DNA from: Auanema rhodensis
Taxonomy: Eukaryota > Nematoda > Chromadorea > Rhabditida > Rhabditidae
Assembly (NCBI GenBank): GCA_964057225.1
Contig: OZ059897.1
Span: forward strand, 1,922,001 to 1,986,000
DNA: 64,000 nt
Reading direction: 5' to 3'
Shown here: in pieces, positions 25,801 through 41,067 of the stretch
How positions within the stretch are numbered: the first letter of the stretch is position 1
Layout of the letters: every line of letters starts with the position of its first letter
Position numbers and translations under genes: made by a program
Notes under the pieces: generated by a model
Seen by the model: only the letters and a program-made list of their open reading frames with translations
Databases searched by the model: none
Told to the model about the DNA's origin: nothing

Positions 25801-28782
25801 TCCCGAAAAATTTCTAGATAATTTCACAAAAAGTAGATGTTTTTAGATTCCTTTTTTCAAGACGAAGACGATGGACAATGTTATTCAACAAAAAAATCAA
25901 TTCTTCAGTTTGAAAATCGAGGATATAAGTGTGAACATATATCAGTTGATATCTCGGTGCATTTTTAAGCTAACTCAAATCTGATAACACAGATCAACGC
26001 AGCTTAAAAATCCGCATCGAATGCACTATACTACATTGAGAAACGCTCTATACAAAAATAAGTTATGATCGTTTGAAAAATAATGCATTAGTGTATGTTG
26101 AGTTCCCATGTACACTCAACATTGCTTCCAAAAACATTTTGACAAAAATTTTCCCGAAAAATTTCTAAATAATTTCACAAAAAGTAGATGTTTTTAGATT
26201 CCTTTTTTCAAGACGAAGACGATGGACAATGTTATTCAACGAAAAAATCATTTCTTCAGGGTGAAAATCGAGGATATAAGTGTGAACATATATCAGTTGA
26301 TATCTCGGTGCATTTTTAAGCTAACACAAATCTGATAACACAGATCGACGCAGCTTAAAAATCCGCATCGAATGCACTATACTACATTGAGAAACGCTCT
26401 ATACAAAAATTAGTTATGATCGTTTGAAAAATAATGCATTAGTGTATGCTGAGTTCCCATGTACACTGAACATTGCTTCCAAAAACATTGTGACAAAAAT
26501 TTTCCCGAAAAATTTCTAAATAATTTCACAAAAAGTAGGAGTTTTTAGATTCCTTTGTTCATGACGAAGACGATGGACAATGTTTTTCAACGAAAAAACT
26601 ACTTCTTCAGGGTGAAAATCGAGGATATAAGTGTGAACCTATATCAGTTGATATCTCGGTGCATTTTTAAGTTAACTTAAATCTGATAACACAGATCAAC
26701 GCAGCTTAAAAATCCGCATCGAATGCACTATACTACATTGAGAAACGCTCCATACAAAAATTAGTTATGATCGTTTGAAAAATAATGCATTAGTGTATGT
26801 TGAGTTCCCATGTACACTCAACATTGCTTCCAAAAACATTTTGACAAAAATTTTCCCGAAAAATTTCTGAATAATTTCACAAAAAGTAGATGTTTTTAGA
26901 TTCTTTTTTTCAAGACGAATACGATGGACAATGTTTTTCAACGAAAAAATCATTTCTTCAGGGTGAAAATCGAGGATATAAGTGTGAACATATATCAGTT
27001 GATATCTCGGTGCATTTTTAAGCTAACTCAAATCTGATAACACAGATCGACGCAGCTTAAAAATCCGCATCGAATGCACTATACTACATTGAGAAACGCT
27101 CTATACAAAAATTAGTTATGATCGTTTGAAAAATAATGCATTAGTGTATGCTGAGTTCCCATGTACACTCAACATTGCTTCCAAAAACATTGTGACAAAA
27201 ATTTTCCCGAAAAATTTCTAAACAATTTCACAAAAAGTAGATGTTTTTAGATTCCTTTTTTCAAGACGAAGATGATGGACAATGTTATTCAACGAAAAAA
27301 TCATTTCTTCAGGGTGAAAATCGAGGATATAAGTGTGAACATAAATCAGTTGATATCTCGGTGCATTTTTAAGCTAACTCAAATCTGATAACACAGATCA
27401 ACGCAACTTAAAAATCCGCATCGAATGCACTATACTACATTAAGAAACGCTCTATACAAAAATTAGTTATTATCGTTTGAAAAATAATGCATTAGTGTAT
27501 GCTGAGTTCCCATGTACACTCAACATTGCTTCCAAAAACATTTTGACAAAAATTTTCCCGAAAAATTTCTAAATAATTTCACAAAAAGTAGATGTTTTTA
27601 GATTCCTTTTTTCAAGACGAAGACGATGGACAATGTTATTCAACAAAAAAATCATTTCTTCAGGGTGAAAATCGAGGATATAAGCGTGAACATATATCAG
27701 TTGATATCTCGGTGCATTTTTAAGCTAACTCAAATCTGATAACACAGATCAACGCAGCTTAAAAATCCGCATCGACAGCACTATACTACATTGAGAAACG
27801 CTCTATACGAAAATTAGTTATGATCGTTTGAAAAATAATGCATTAGTGTATGCTGAGTTCCCATGTACACTCAACATTGCTTCCAAAAACATTGTGACAA
27901 AAATTTTCCCGAAAAATTTCTAAATAATTTTACAAAAAGTAGATGTTTTTAGATTTCTTTTTTCAAGGCAAAGACGATGGACAATGTTATTCAACGAAAA
28001 AATTAATTCTTCAGGGTGAAAATCGAGGATATAAGTGTGAACATATATCAGTTGATATCTCGGTGCATTTTTAAGCTAACTCAAATCTGATAACACAGAT
28101 CGACGCAGCTTAAAAATCCGCATCGAATGCACTATACTACATTGAGAAACGCTCTATACAAAAATAAGTTATGATCGTTTGAAAAATAATGCATTAGTGT
28201 ATGTTGAGTTCCCATGTACACTCAACATTGCTTCCAAAAACATTTTGACAAAAATTTTCCCGAAAAATTTCTATATAATTTCTTAAAAAGTAGATGTTTT
28301 TAGATTCCTTTTTTCATGACGAAGACGATGGACAATGTTTTTCAACGAAAAAATCATTTCTTCAGGGTGAAAATCGAGGATATAAGTGTGAACCTATATC
28401 AGTTGATATCTCGGTGCATTTTTAAGCTAACTCAAATCTGATAACACAGATCGACGCAGCTTAAAAATCCGCATCGAATGCACTATACTACATTGAGAAA
28501 CGCTCTATACAAAAATTAGTTATGATCGTTTGAAAAATAATGCATTAGTGTATGCTGAGTTCCCATGTACACTCAACATTGCTTCCAAAAACATTGTGAC
28601 AAAAATTTTCACGAAAAATTTCTAAATAATTTCACAAAAAGTAGGAGTTTTTAGATTTCTTTTTTCAAGGCAAAGACGATGGACAATGTTATTCAACGAA
28701 AAAATTAATTCTTCAGGGTGAAAATCGAGGATATAAGTGTGAACATATATCAGTTGATATCTCGGTGCATTTTTAAGCTAGC
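22816..28782 (+). repeat. Diverged zone of the forward arm, 17 monomers
   Basis: These monomers carry more private changes and less regular order. Six of them (starting 22816, 23518, 24571, 24922, 25975 and 28081) have aaataagttatg where the rest of the forward arm has aaattagttatg. Other local changes are gtgaaagtcg, catgtgcactc with caacagaaaaatc and cagcgtg (23869), gtacactgaac (26326) and gcatcgacagc with atacgaaaatt (27730). No clean higher-order period was seen. The zone looks older or less often homogenised than its flanks. Confidence 0.65.
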
Positions 28783-31700
28783 GCAAATCTGATAACACAG
28801 ATCGACGCAGCTTAAAAATCCGCATCGAATGCACTATACTACATTGAGAAACGCTTTATACAAAAATTAGTTATGATCGTATGAAAAATAATGCATTAGT
28901 GTATGTTGAGTTCCCATGTGCACTCAACATTGCTTCCAAAAACATTTTGACAAAAATTTTCCCGAAAAATTTCTAAATAATTTCACAAAAAGTAGATGTT
29001 TTTAGATTCCTTTTTTCAAGACGAATACGATGGACAATGTTTTTCAACAGAAAAATCATTTCTTCAGCGTGAAAATCGAGGATATAAGTGTGAACATATA
29101 TCAGTTGATATCTCGGTGCATTTTTAAGCTAACTCAAATCTGATAACACAGATCGACGCAGCTTAAAAATCCGCATCGAATGCACTATACTACATTGAGA
29201 AACGCTCTATACAAAAATTAGTTATGATCGTTTGAAAAATAATGCATTAGTGTATGCTGAGTTCCCATGTACACTCAACATTGCTTCCAAAAACATTGTG
29301 ACAAAAATTTTCCCGAAAAATTTCTAAATAATTTCTTAAAAAGTAGGAGTTTTTAGATTTCTTTTTTCAAGGCAAAGACAATGGACAATGTTATTCAACG
29401 AAAAAATTAATTCTTCAGGGTGAAAATCGAGGATATAAGTGTGAACCTATATCAGTTGATTACTCGGTGCATTTTTAAGCTAGCGCAAATCTGATAACAC
29501 AGATCAACGCAGCTTAAAAATCCGCATCGAATGCACTATACTACATTGAGAAACGCTCCATACAAAAATTAGTTATGACCGTTTGAAAAATAATGCATTA
29601 GTGTATGTTGAGTTCCCATGTACACTCAACATTGCTTCCAAAAACATTTTGACAAAAATTTTCCCGAAAAATTTCTGAATAATTTCACAAAAAGTAGATG
29701 TTTTTAGATTCTTTTTTTCAAGACGAATACGATGGACAATGTTTTTCAACGAAAAAATCATTTCTTCAGGGTGAAAATCGAGGATATAAGTGTGAACATA
29801 TATCAGTTGATATCTCGGTGCATTTTTAAGCTAACTCAAATCTGATAACACAGATCGACGCAGCTTAAAAATCCGCATCGAATGCACTATACTACATTGA
29901 GAAACGCTCTATACAAAAATTAGTTATGATCGTTTGAAAAATAATGCATTAGTGTATGCTGAGTTCCCATGTACACTCAACATTGCTTCCAAAAACATTT
30001 TGACAAAAATTTTCCCGAAAAATTTCTAAATAATTTCAAAAAAAGTAGATGTTTTTAGATTCCTTTTTTCAAGACGAATACGATGGACAATGTTTTTCAA
30101 CAAAAAAATCATTTCTTCAGGGTGAAAATCGAGGATATAAGTGTGAACATATATCAGTTGATATCTCGGTGCATTTTTAAGCTAGCGCAAATCTGATAAC
30201 ACAGATCGACGCAGCTTAAAAATCCGCATCGAATGCACTATACTACATTGAGAAACGCTCTATACAAAAATTAGTTATGATCGTTTGAAAAATAATGCAT
30301 TAGTGTATGCTGAGTTCCCATGTACACTCAACATTGCTTCCAAAAACATTGTGACAAAAATTTTCCCGAAAAATTTCTAAATAATTTCACAAAAAGTAGG
30401 AGTTTTTAGATTTCTTTTTTCAAGGCAAAGACAATGGACAATGTTATTCAACGAAAAAATTAATTCTTCAGGGTGAAAATCGAGGATATAAGTGTGAACC
30501 TATATCAGTTGATTACTCGGTGCATTTTTAAGCTAGCGCAAATCTGATAACACAGATCAACGCAGCTTAAAAATCCGCATCGAATGCACTATACTACATT
30601 GAGAAACGCTCCATACAAAAATTAGTTATGACCGTTTGAAAAATAATGCATTAGTGTATGTTGAGTTCCCATGTACACTCAACATTGCTTCCAAAAACAT
30701 TTTGACAAAAATTTTCCCGAAAAATTTCTGAATAATTTCACAAAAAGTAGATGTTTTTAGATTCTTTTTTTCAAGACGAATACGATGGACAATGTTTTTC
30801 AACGAAAAAATCATTTCTTCAGGGTGAAAATCGAGGATATAAGTGTGAACATATATCAGTTGATATCTCGGTGCATTTTTAAGCTAACTCAAATCTGATA
30901 ACACAGATCGACGCAGCTTAAAAATCCGCATCGAATGCACTATACTACATTGAGAAACGCTCTATACAAAAATTAGTTATGATCGTTTGAAAAATAATGC
31001 ATTAGTGTATGCTGAGTTCCCATGTACACTCAACATTGCTTCCAAAAACATTTTGACAAAAATTTTCCCGAAAAATTTCTAAATAATTTCACAAAAAGTA
31101 GATGTTTTTAGATTCCTTTTTTCAAGACGAATACGATGGACAATGTTTTTCAACGAAAAAATCATTTCTTCAGGATGAAAATCGAGGATATAAGTGTGAA
31201 CATATATCAGTTGATATCTCGGTGCATTTTTAAGCTAACACAAATCTGATAACACAGATCGACGCAGCTTAAAAATCCGCATCGAATGCACTATACTACA
31301 TTGAGAAACGCTCTATACAAAAATTAGTTATGATCGTTTGAAAAATAATGCATTAGTGTATGCTGAGTTCCCATGTACACTGAACATTGCTTCCAAAAAC
31401 ATTGTGACAAAAATTTTCCCGAAAAATTTCTAAATAATTTCACAAAAAGTAGGAGTTTTTAGATTTCTTTTTTCAAGGCAAAGACAATGGACAATGTTAT
31501 TCAACGAAAAAATTAATTCTTCAGGGTGAAAATCGAGGATATAAGTGTGAACCTATATCAGTTGATTACTCGGTGCATTTTTAAGCTAGCGCAAATCTGA
31601 TAACACAGATCAACGCAGCTTAAAAATCCGCATCGAATGCACTATACTACATTGAGAAACGCTCCATACAAAAATTAGTTATGATCGTTTGAAAAATAAT

Positions 31701-31941
31701 GCATTAGTGTATGTTGAGTTCCCATGTACACTCAACATTGCTTCCAAAAACATTTTGACAAAAATTTTCCCGAAAAATTTCTGAATAATTTCACAAAAAG
31801 TAGATGTTTTTAGATTCTTTTTTTCAAGACGAATACGATGGACAATGTTTTTCAACGAAAAAATCATTTCTTCAGGGTGAAAATCGAGGATATAAGTGTG
31901 AACATATATCAGTTGATATCTCGGTGCATTTTTAAGCTAAC
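28783..31941 (+). repeat. Trimeric higher-order repeat, three copies of 1053 bp (second set)
   Basis: Units start at 28783, 29836 and 30889. Second members have cattgtgac, gtaggagttt, ggcaaagacaatgg and gattactcgg; third members have cagatcaacgc, gctccatac and ttctgaat. The first members vary: the first has catgtgcactc and cagcgtg as at 23869, the others are near the common type. Third members of units 1 and 2 share ttatgaccg, which unit 3 lacks. This trimer differs in content from the one at 2458-5616. Confidence 0.78.
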
Positions 31942-34047
31942 TCAAATCTGATAACACAGATCGACGCAGCTTAAAAATCCGCATCGAATGCACTATACTA
32001 CATTGAGAAACGCTCTATACAAAAATTAGTTAAGATCGTTTGAAAAATAATGCATTAGTGTATGCTGAGTTCCCATGTACACTCAACATTGCTTCCAAAA
32101 ACATTGTGACAAAAATTTTCCCGAAAAATTTCTAAATAATTTCACAAAAAGTAGATGTTTTTAGATTCCTTTTTTCAAGGCAAAGACGATGGACAATGTT
32201 ATTCAACGAAAAAATTAATTCTTCAGGGTGAAAATCGAGGATATAAGTGTGAACCTATATCAGTTGATATCTCGGTGCATTTTCAAGCTAGCGCAAATCT
32301 GATAACACAGATCGACGCAGCTTAAAAATCCGCATCGAATGCACTATACTACATTGATAAACGCTTAATACAAAAATTAGTTATGATCGTTTGAAAAATA
32401 ATGCATTAGTGTATGTTGAGTTCCCATGTACACTCAACATTGCTTCCAAAAACATTTTGACAAAAATTTTCCCGAAAAATTTCTAAATAATTTCACAAAA
32501 AGTAGATGTTTTTAGATTCCTTTTTTCAAGACGAAGACGATGGACAATGTTATTCAACAAAAAAATCATTTCTTCAGGGTGAAAATCGAGGATATAAGCG
32601 TGAACATATATCAGTTGATATCTCGGTGCATTTTTAAGCTAACTCAAATCTGATAACACAGATCAACGCAGCTTAAAAATCCGCATCGACAGCACTATAC
32701 TACATTGAGAAACGCTCTATACGAAAATTAGTTATGATCGTTTGAAAAATAATGCATTAGTGTATGCTGAGTTCCCATGTACACTCAACATTGCTTCCAA
32801 AAACATTGTGACAAAAATTTTCCCGAAAAATTTCTAAATAATTTTACAAAAAGTAGATGTTTTTAGATTTCTTTTTTCAAGGCAAAGACGATGGACAATG
32901 TTATTCAACGAAAAAATTAATTCTTCAGGGTGAAAATCGAGGATATAAGTGTGAACCTATATCAGTTGATTACTCGGTGCATTTTTAAGCTAGCGCAAAT
33001 CTGATAACACAGATCAACGCAGCTTAAAAATCCGCATCGAATGCACTATACTACAATGAGAAACGCTCTATACAAAAATTAGTTATGATCGTATGAAAAA
33101 TAATGCATTAGTGTATGTTGAGTTCCCATGTACACTCAACATTGCTTCCAAAAACATTTTGACAAAAATTTTCCCGAAAAATTTCTAAATAATTTCACAA
33201 AAAGTAGATGTTTTTAGATTCCTTTTTTCAAGACGAATACGATGGACAATGTTTTTCAACGAAAAAATCATTTCTTCAGGGTGAAAATCGAGGATATAAG
33301 TGTGAACATATATCAGTTGATATCTCGGTGCATTTTTAAGCTAACTCAAATCTGATAACACAGATCGACGCAGCTTAAAAATCCGCATCGAATGCACTAT
33401 ACTACATTGAGAAACGCTCTATACAAAAATTAGTTATGATCGTTTGAAAAATAATGCATTAGTGTATGCTGAGTTCCCATGTACACTCAACATTGCTTCC
33501 AAAAACATTGTGACAAAAATTTTCACGAAAAATTTCTAAATAATTTCACAAAAAGTAGGAGTTTTTAGATTTCTTTTTTCAAGGCAAAGACGATGGACAA
33601 TGTTATTCAACGAAAAAATTAATTCTTCAGGGTGAAAATCGAGGATATAAGTGTGAACCTATATCAGTTGATTACTCGGTGCATTTTTAAGCTAGCGCAA
33701 ATCTGATAACACAGATCGACGCAGCTTAAAAATCCGCATCGAATGCACTATACTACATTGATAAACGCTTAATACAAAAATTAGTTATGATCGTTTGAAA
33801 AATAATGCATTAGTGTATGTTGAGTTCCCATGTACACTCAACATTGCTTCCAAAAACATTTTGACAAAAATTTTCCCGAAAAATTTCTAAATAATTTCAC
33901 AAAAAGTAGATGTTTTTAGATTCCTTTTTTCAAGACGAAGACGATGGACAATGTTATTCAACGAAAAAATCATTTCTTCAGGGTGAAAATCGAGGATATA
34001 AGCGTGAACATATATCAGTTGATATCTCGGTGCATTTTTAAGCTAAC
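31942..34047 (+). repeat. Six monomers with marked variants
   Basis: Order: copy with gttaagatcg; copy with gataaacgcttaatac and ataagcgtgaac; copy with gcatcgacagc and atacgaaaatt; copy with tactacaatgag; copy with ttttcacgaaa; then gataaacgcttaatac again. With the two monomers before it (from 31240), the block matches 47035-49139 at an offset of 45 monomers (15795 bp). Confidence 0.65.
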
Positions 34048-36855
34048 TCAAATCTGATAACACAGATCAACGCAGCTTAAAAATCCGCATCGACAGCACT
34101 ATACTACATTGAGAAACGCTCTATACGAAAATTAGTTATGATCGTTTGAAAAATAATGCATTAGTGTATGCTGAGTTCCCATGTACACTCAACATTGCTT
34201 CCAAAAACATTGTGACAAAAATTTTCCCGAAAAATTTCTAAATAATTTTACAAAAAGTAGATGTTTTTAGATTTCTTTTTTCAAGGCAAAGACGATGGAC
34301 AATGTTATTCAACGAAAAAATTAATTCTTCAGGGTGAAAATCGAGGATATAAGTGTGAACCTATATCAGTTGATTACTCGGTGCATTTTTAAGCTAGCGC
34401 AAATCTGATAACACAGATCAACGCAGCTTAAAAATCCGCATCGAATGCACTATACTACAATGAGAAACGCTCTATACAAAAATTAGTTATGATCGTTTGA
34501 AAAATAATGCATTAGTGTATGTTGAGTTCCCATGTACACTCAACATTGCTTCCAAAAACATTTTGACAAAAATTTTCCCGAAAAATTTCTAAATAATTTC
34601 ACAAAAAGTAGATGTTTTTAGATTTTTTTTTTCAAGGCAAAGACGATGGACAATGTTATTCAACGAAAAATATAATTCTTCAGGGTGAAAATCGAGGATA
34701 TAAGTGTGAACCTATATCAGTTGATTACTCGGTGCATTTTTAAGCTAGCGCAAATCTGATAACACAGATCAACGCAGCTTAAAAATCCGCATCGAATGCA
34801 CTATACTACAATGAGAAACGCTCTATACAAAAATTAGTTATGATCGTATGAAAAATAATGCATTAGTGTATGTTGAGTTCCCATGTACACTCAACATTGC
34901 TTCCAAAAACATTTTGACAAAAATTTTCCCGAAAAATTTCTAAATAATTTCACAAAAAGTAGATGTTTTTAGATTCCTTTTTTCAAGACGAATACGATGG
35001 ACAATGTTTTTCAACGAAAAAATCATTTCTTCAGGGTGAAAATCGAGGATATAAGTGTGAACATATATCAGTTGATATCTCGGTGCATTTTTAAGCTAAC
35101 TCAAATCTGATAACACAGATCGACGCAGCTTAAAAATCCGCATCGAATGCACTATACTACATTGAGAAACGCTCTATACAAAAATTAGTTATGATCGTTT
35201 GAAAAATAATGCATTAGTGTATGCTGAGTTCCCATGTACACTCAACATTGCTTCCAAAAACATTGTGACAAAAATTTTCACGAAAAATTTCTAAATAATT
35301 TCACAAAAAGTAGGAGTTTTTAGATTTCTTTTTTCAAGGCAAAGACGATGGACAATGTTATTCAACGAAAAAATTAATTCTTCAGGGTGAAAATCGAGGA
35401 TATAAGTGTGAACCTATATCAGTTGATTACTCGGTGCATTTTTAAGCTAGCGCAAATCTGATAACACAGATCAACGCAGCTTAAAAATCCGCATCGAATG
35501 CACTATACTACAATGAGAAACGCTCTATACAAAAATTAGTTATGATCGTTTGAAAAATAATGCATTAGTGTATGCTGAGTTCCCATGTACACTCAACATT
35601 GCTTCCAAAAACATTGTGACAAAAATTTTCCCGAAAAATTTCTAAATAATTTTACAAAAAGTAGATGTTTTTAGATTTCTTTTTTCAAGGCAAAGACGAT
35701 GGACAATGTTATTCAACGAAAAAATTAATTCTTCAGGGTGAAAATCGAGGATATAAGTGTGAACCTATATCAGTTGATTACTCGGTGCATTTTTAAGCTA
35801 GCGCAAATCTGATAACACAGATCAACGCAGCTTAAAAATCCGCATCGAATGCACTATACTACAATGAGAAACGCTCTATACAAAAATTAGTTATGATCGT
35901 TTGAAAAATAATGCATTAGTGTATGTTGAGTTCCCATGTACACTCAACATTGCTTCCAAAAACATTTTGACAAAAATTTTCCCGAAAAATTTCTAAATAA
36001 TTTCACAAAAAGTAGATGTTTTTAGATTTTTTTTTTCAAGGCAAAGACGATGGACAATGTTATTCAACGAAAAATATAATTCTTCAGGGTGAAAATCGAG
36101 GATATAAGTGTGAACCTATATCAGTTGATTACTCGGTGCATTTTTAAGCTAGCGCAAATCTGATAACACAGATCAACGCAGCTTAAAAATCCGCATCGAA
36201 TGCACTATACTACAATGAGAAACGCTCTATACAAAAATTAGTTATGATCGTATGAAAAATAATGCATTAGTGTATGTTGAGTTCCCATGTACACTCAACA
36301 TTGCTTCCAAAAACATTTTGACAAAAATTTTCCCGAAAAATTTCTAAATAATTTCACAAAAAGTAGATGTTTTTAGATTCCTTTTTTCAAGACGAATACG
36401 ATGGACAATGTTTTTCAACGAAAAAATCATTTCTTCAGGGTGAAAATCGAGGATATAAGTGTGAACATATATCAGTTGATATCTCGGTGCATTTTTAAGC
36501 TAACTCAAATCTGATAACACAGATCGACGCAGCTTAAAAATCCGCATCGAATGCACTATACTACATTGAGAAACGCTCTATACAAAAATTAGTTATGATC
36601 GTTTGAAAAATAATGCATTAGTGTATGCTGAGTTCCCATGTACACTCAACATTGCTTCCAAAAACATTGTGACAAAAATTTTCACGAAAAATTTCTAAAT
36701 AATTTCACAAAAAGTAGGAGTTTTTAGATTTCTTTTTTCAAGGCAAAGACGATGGACAATGTTATTCAACGAAAAAATTAATTCTTCAGGGTGAAAATCG
36801 AGGATATAAGTGTGAACCTATATCAGTTGATTACTCGGTGCATTTTTAAGCTAGC
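34048..36855 (+). repeat. Tetrameric higher-order repeat, two copies of 1404 bp
   Basis: Units 34048-35451 and 35452-36855. Members 2 carry a run of ten T (agattttttttttcaagg) and gaaaaatataattc; members 3 carry tactacaatgag with atcgtatga; members 4 carry ttttcacgaaa and gtaggagttt. The first members differ at their left end: gcatcgacagc in unit 1, tactacaatgag in unit 2. Confidence 0.75.
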
Positions 36856-39663
36856 GCAAATCTGATAACACAGATCGACGCAGCTTAAAAATCCGCATCG
36901 AATGCACTATACTACATTGAGAAACGCTCTATACAAAAATTAGTTATGATCGTATGAAAAATAATGCATTAGTGTATGTTGAGTTCCCATGTACACTCAA
37001 CATTGCTTCCAAAAACATTTTGACAAAAATTTTCCCGAAAAATTTCTAAATAATTTCACAAAAAGTAGATGTTTTTAGATTCCTTTTTTCAAGACGAATA
37101 CGATGGACAATGTTTTTCAACGAAAAAATCATTTCTTCAGGGTGAAAATCGAGGATATAAGTGTGAACATATATCAGTTGATATCTCGGTGCATTTTTAA
37201 GCTAACTCAAATCTGATAACACAGATCGACGCAGCTTAAAAATCCGCATCGAATGCACTATACTACATTGAGAAACGCTCTATACAAAAATTAGTTATGA
37301 TCGTTTGAAAAATAATGCATTAGTGTATGCTGAGTTCCCATGTACACTCAACATTGCTTCCAAAAACATTGTGACAAAAATTTTCCCGAAAAATTTCTAA
37401 ATAATTTCACAAAAAGTAGGAGTTTTTAGATTTCTTTTTTCAAGGCAAAGACGATGGACAATGTTATTCAACGAAAAAATTAATTCTTCAGGGTGAAAAT
37501 CGAGGATATAAGTGTGAACCTATATCAGTTGATTACTCGGTGCATTTTTAAGCTAGCGCAAATCTGATAACACAGATCGACGCAGCTTAAAAATCCGCAT
37601 CGAATGCACTATACTACATTGAGAAACGCTCTATACAAAAATTAGTTATGATCGTTTGAAAAATAATGCATTAGTGTATGTTGAGTTCCCATGTACACTC
37701 AACATTGCTTCCAAAAACATTTTGACAAAAATTTTCCCGAAAAATTTCTAAATAATTTCACAAAAAGTAGATGTTTTTAGATTCCTTTTTTCAAGACGAA
37801 TACGATGGACAATGTTTGTTAACGAAAAAATCATTTCTTCAGGGTGAAAATCGAGGATATAAGTGTGAACATATATCAGTTGATATCTCGGTGCATTTTT
37901 AAGCTAACTCAAATCTGATAACACAGATCGACGCAGCTTAAAAATCCGCATCGAATGCACTATACTACATTGAGAAACGCTCTATACAAAAATTAGTTAT
38001 GATCGTTTGAAAAATAATGCATTAGTGTATGCTGAGTTCCCATGTACACTCAACATTGCTTCCAAAAACATTTTGACAAAAATTTTCCCGAAAAATTTCT
38101 AAATAATTTCACAAAAAGTAGATGTTTTTAGATTCCTTTTTTCAAGACGAATACGATGGACAATGTTTTTCAACAAAAAAATCATTTCTTCAGGGTGAAA
38201 ATCGAGGATATAAGTGTGAACATATATCAGTTGATATCTCGGTGCATTTTTAAGTTAACTCAAATCTGATAACACAGATCAACGCAGCTTAAAAATCCGC
38301 ATCGAATGCACTATACTACATTGAGAAACGCTTTATACAAAAATTAGTTATGATCGTATGAAAAATAATGCATTAGTGTATGTTGAGTTCCCATGTACAC
38401 TCAACATTGCTTACAAAAACATTTTGACAAAAATTTTCCCGAAAAATTTCTAAATAATTTCACAAAAAGTAGATGTTTTTAGATTCCTTTTTTCAAGACG
38501 AATACGATGGACAATGTTTTTCAACGAAAAAATCATTTCTTCAGGGTGAAAATCGAGGATATAAGTGTGAACATATATCAGTTGATATCTCGGTGCATTT
38601 TTAAGCTAACTCAAATCTGATAACACAGATCGACGCAGCTTAAAAATCCGCATCGAATGCACTATACTACATTGAGAAACGCTCTATACAAAAATTAGTT
38701 ATGATCGTTTGAAAAATAATGCATTAGTGTATGCTGAGTTCCCATGTACACTCAACATTGCTTCCAAAAACATTGTGACAAAAATTTTCACGAAAAATTT
38801 CTAAATAATTTCACAAAAAGTAGGAGTTTTTAGATTTCTTTTTTCAAGGCAAAGACGATGGACAATGTTATTCAACGAAAAAATTAATTCTTCAGGGTGA
38901 AAATCGAGGATATAAGTGTGAACCTATATCAGTTGATTACTCGGTGCATTTTTAAGCTAGCGCAAATCTGATAACACAGATCGACGCAGCTTAAAAATCC
39001 GCATCGAATGCACTATACTACATTGATAAACGCTTAATACAAAAATTAGTTATGATCGTTTGAAAAATAATGCATTAGTGTATGTTGAGTTCCCATGTAC
39101 ACTCAACATTGCTTCCAAAAACATTTTGACAAAAATTTTCCCGAAAAATTTCTAAATAATTTCACAAAAAGTAGATGTTTTTAGATTCCTTTTTTCAAGA
39201 CGAAGACGATGGACAATGTTATTCAACGAAAAAATCATTTCTTCAGGGTGAAAATCGAGGATATAAGCGTGAACATATATCAGTTGATATCTCGGTGCAT
39301 TTTTAAGCTAACTCAAATCTGATAACACAGATCAACGCAGCTTAAAAATCCGCATCGACAGCACTATACTACATTGAGAAACGCTCTATACGAAAATTAG
39401 TTATGATCGTTTGAAAAATAATGCATTAGTGTATGCTGAGTTCCCATGTACACTCAACATTGCTTCCAAAAACATTGTGACAAAAATTTTCCCGAAAAAT
39501 TTCTAAATAATTTTACAAAAAGTAGATGTTTTTAGATTTCTTTTTTCAAGGCAAAGACGATGGACAATGTTATTCAACGAAAAAATTAATTCTTCAGGGT
39601 GAAAATCGAGGATATAAGTGTGAACATATATCAGTTGATATCTCGGTGCATTTTTAAGCTAAC
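36856..39663 (+). repeat. Eight mixed monomers
   Basis: A series of known variant types without a clear period. Private changes include gtttgttaacg near 37816 and gcttacaaaaac near 38410. The last three monomers (38611-39663) repeat the order ttttcacgaaa, gataaacgcttaatac, gcatcgacagc also seen at 33346-34398. Confidence 0.6.
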
Positions 39664-41067
39664 TCAAATCTGATAACACAGATCGACGCAGCTTAAAAAT
39701 CCGCATCGAATGCACTATACTACATTGAAAAACGCTCTATACAAAAATTAGTTATGATCGTTTGAAAAATAATGCATTAGTGTATGCTGAGTTCCCATGT
39801 ACACTCAACATTGCTTCCAAAAACATTGTGACAAAAATTTTACCGAAAAATTTCTAAATAATTTCACAAAAAGTAGATGTTTTTAGATTCCTTTTTTCAA
39901 GACGAATACGATGGACAATGTTTTTCAACGAAAAAATCATTTCTTCAGGGTGAAAATCGAGGATATAAGTGTGAACATATATCAGTTGATATCTCGGTGC
40001 ATTTTTAAGCTAACTCAAATCTGATAACACAGATCGACGCAGCTTAAAAATCCGCATCGAATGCACTATACTACATTGAGAAACGCTCTATACAAAAACT
40101 AGTTATGATCGTTTGAAAAATAATGCATTAGTGTATGCTGAGTTCCCATGTACACTCAACATTGCTTCCAAAAACATTTTGACAAAAATTTTCCCGAAAA
40201 ATTTCTAAATAATTTCACAAAAAGTAGATGTTTTTAGATTCCTTTTTTCAAGACGAATACGATGGACAATGTTTTTCAACGAAAAAATCATTTCTTCAGG
40301 GTGAAAATCGAGGATATAAGTGTGAACATATATCAGTTGATATCTCGGTGCATTTTTAAGCTAACTCAAATCTGATAACACAGATCGACGCAGCTTAAAA
40401 ATCCGCATCGAATGCACTATACTACATTGAGAAACGCTCTATACAAAAATTAGTTATGATCGTTTGAAAAATAATGCATTAGTGTATGCTGAGTTCCCAT
40501 GTACACTCAACATTGCTTCCAAAAACATTGTGACAAAAATTTTACCGAAAAATTTCTAAATAATTTCACAAAAAGTAGATGTTTTTAGATTCCTTTTTTC
40601 AAGACGAATACGATGGACAATGTTTTTCAACGAAAAAATCATTTCTTCAGGGTGAAAATCGAGGATATAAGTGTGAACATATATCAGTTGATATCTCGGT
40701 GCATTTTTAAGCTAACTCAAATCTGATAACACAGATCGACGCAGCTTAAAAATCCGCATCGAATGCACTATACTACATTGAGAAACGCTCTATACAAAAA
40801 TTAGTTATGATCGTTTGAAAAATAATGCATTAGTGTATGCTGAGTTCCCATGTACACTCAACATTGCTTCCAAAAACATTTTGACAAAAATTTTCCCGAA
40901 AAATTTCTAAATAATTTCACAAAAAGTAGATGTTTTTAGATTCCTTTTTTCAAGACGAATACGATGGACAATGTTTTTCAACGAAAAAATCATTTCTTCA
41001 GGGTGAAAATCGAGGATATAAGTGTGAACATATATCAGTTGATATCTCGGTGCATTTTTAAGCTAAC
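39664..41067 (+). repeat. Dimeric repeat, two copies of 702 bp
   Basis: Units 39664-40365 and 40366-41067 each pair a cattgtgac copy with ttttaccgaaa and a common-type copy with cattttgac. Private single-base changes separate them (cattgaaaaacg near 39723, aaaaactagtt near 40096). Confidence 0.75.
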
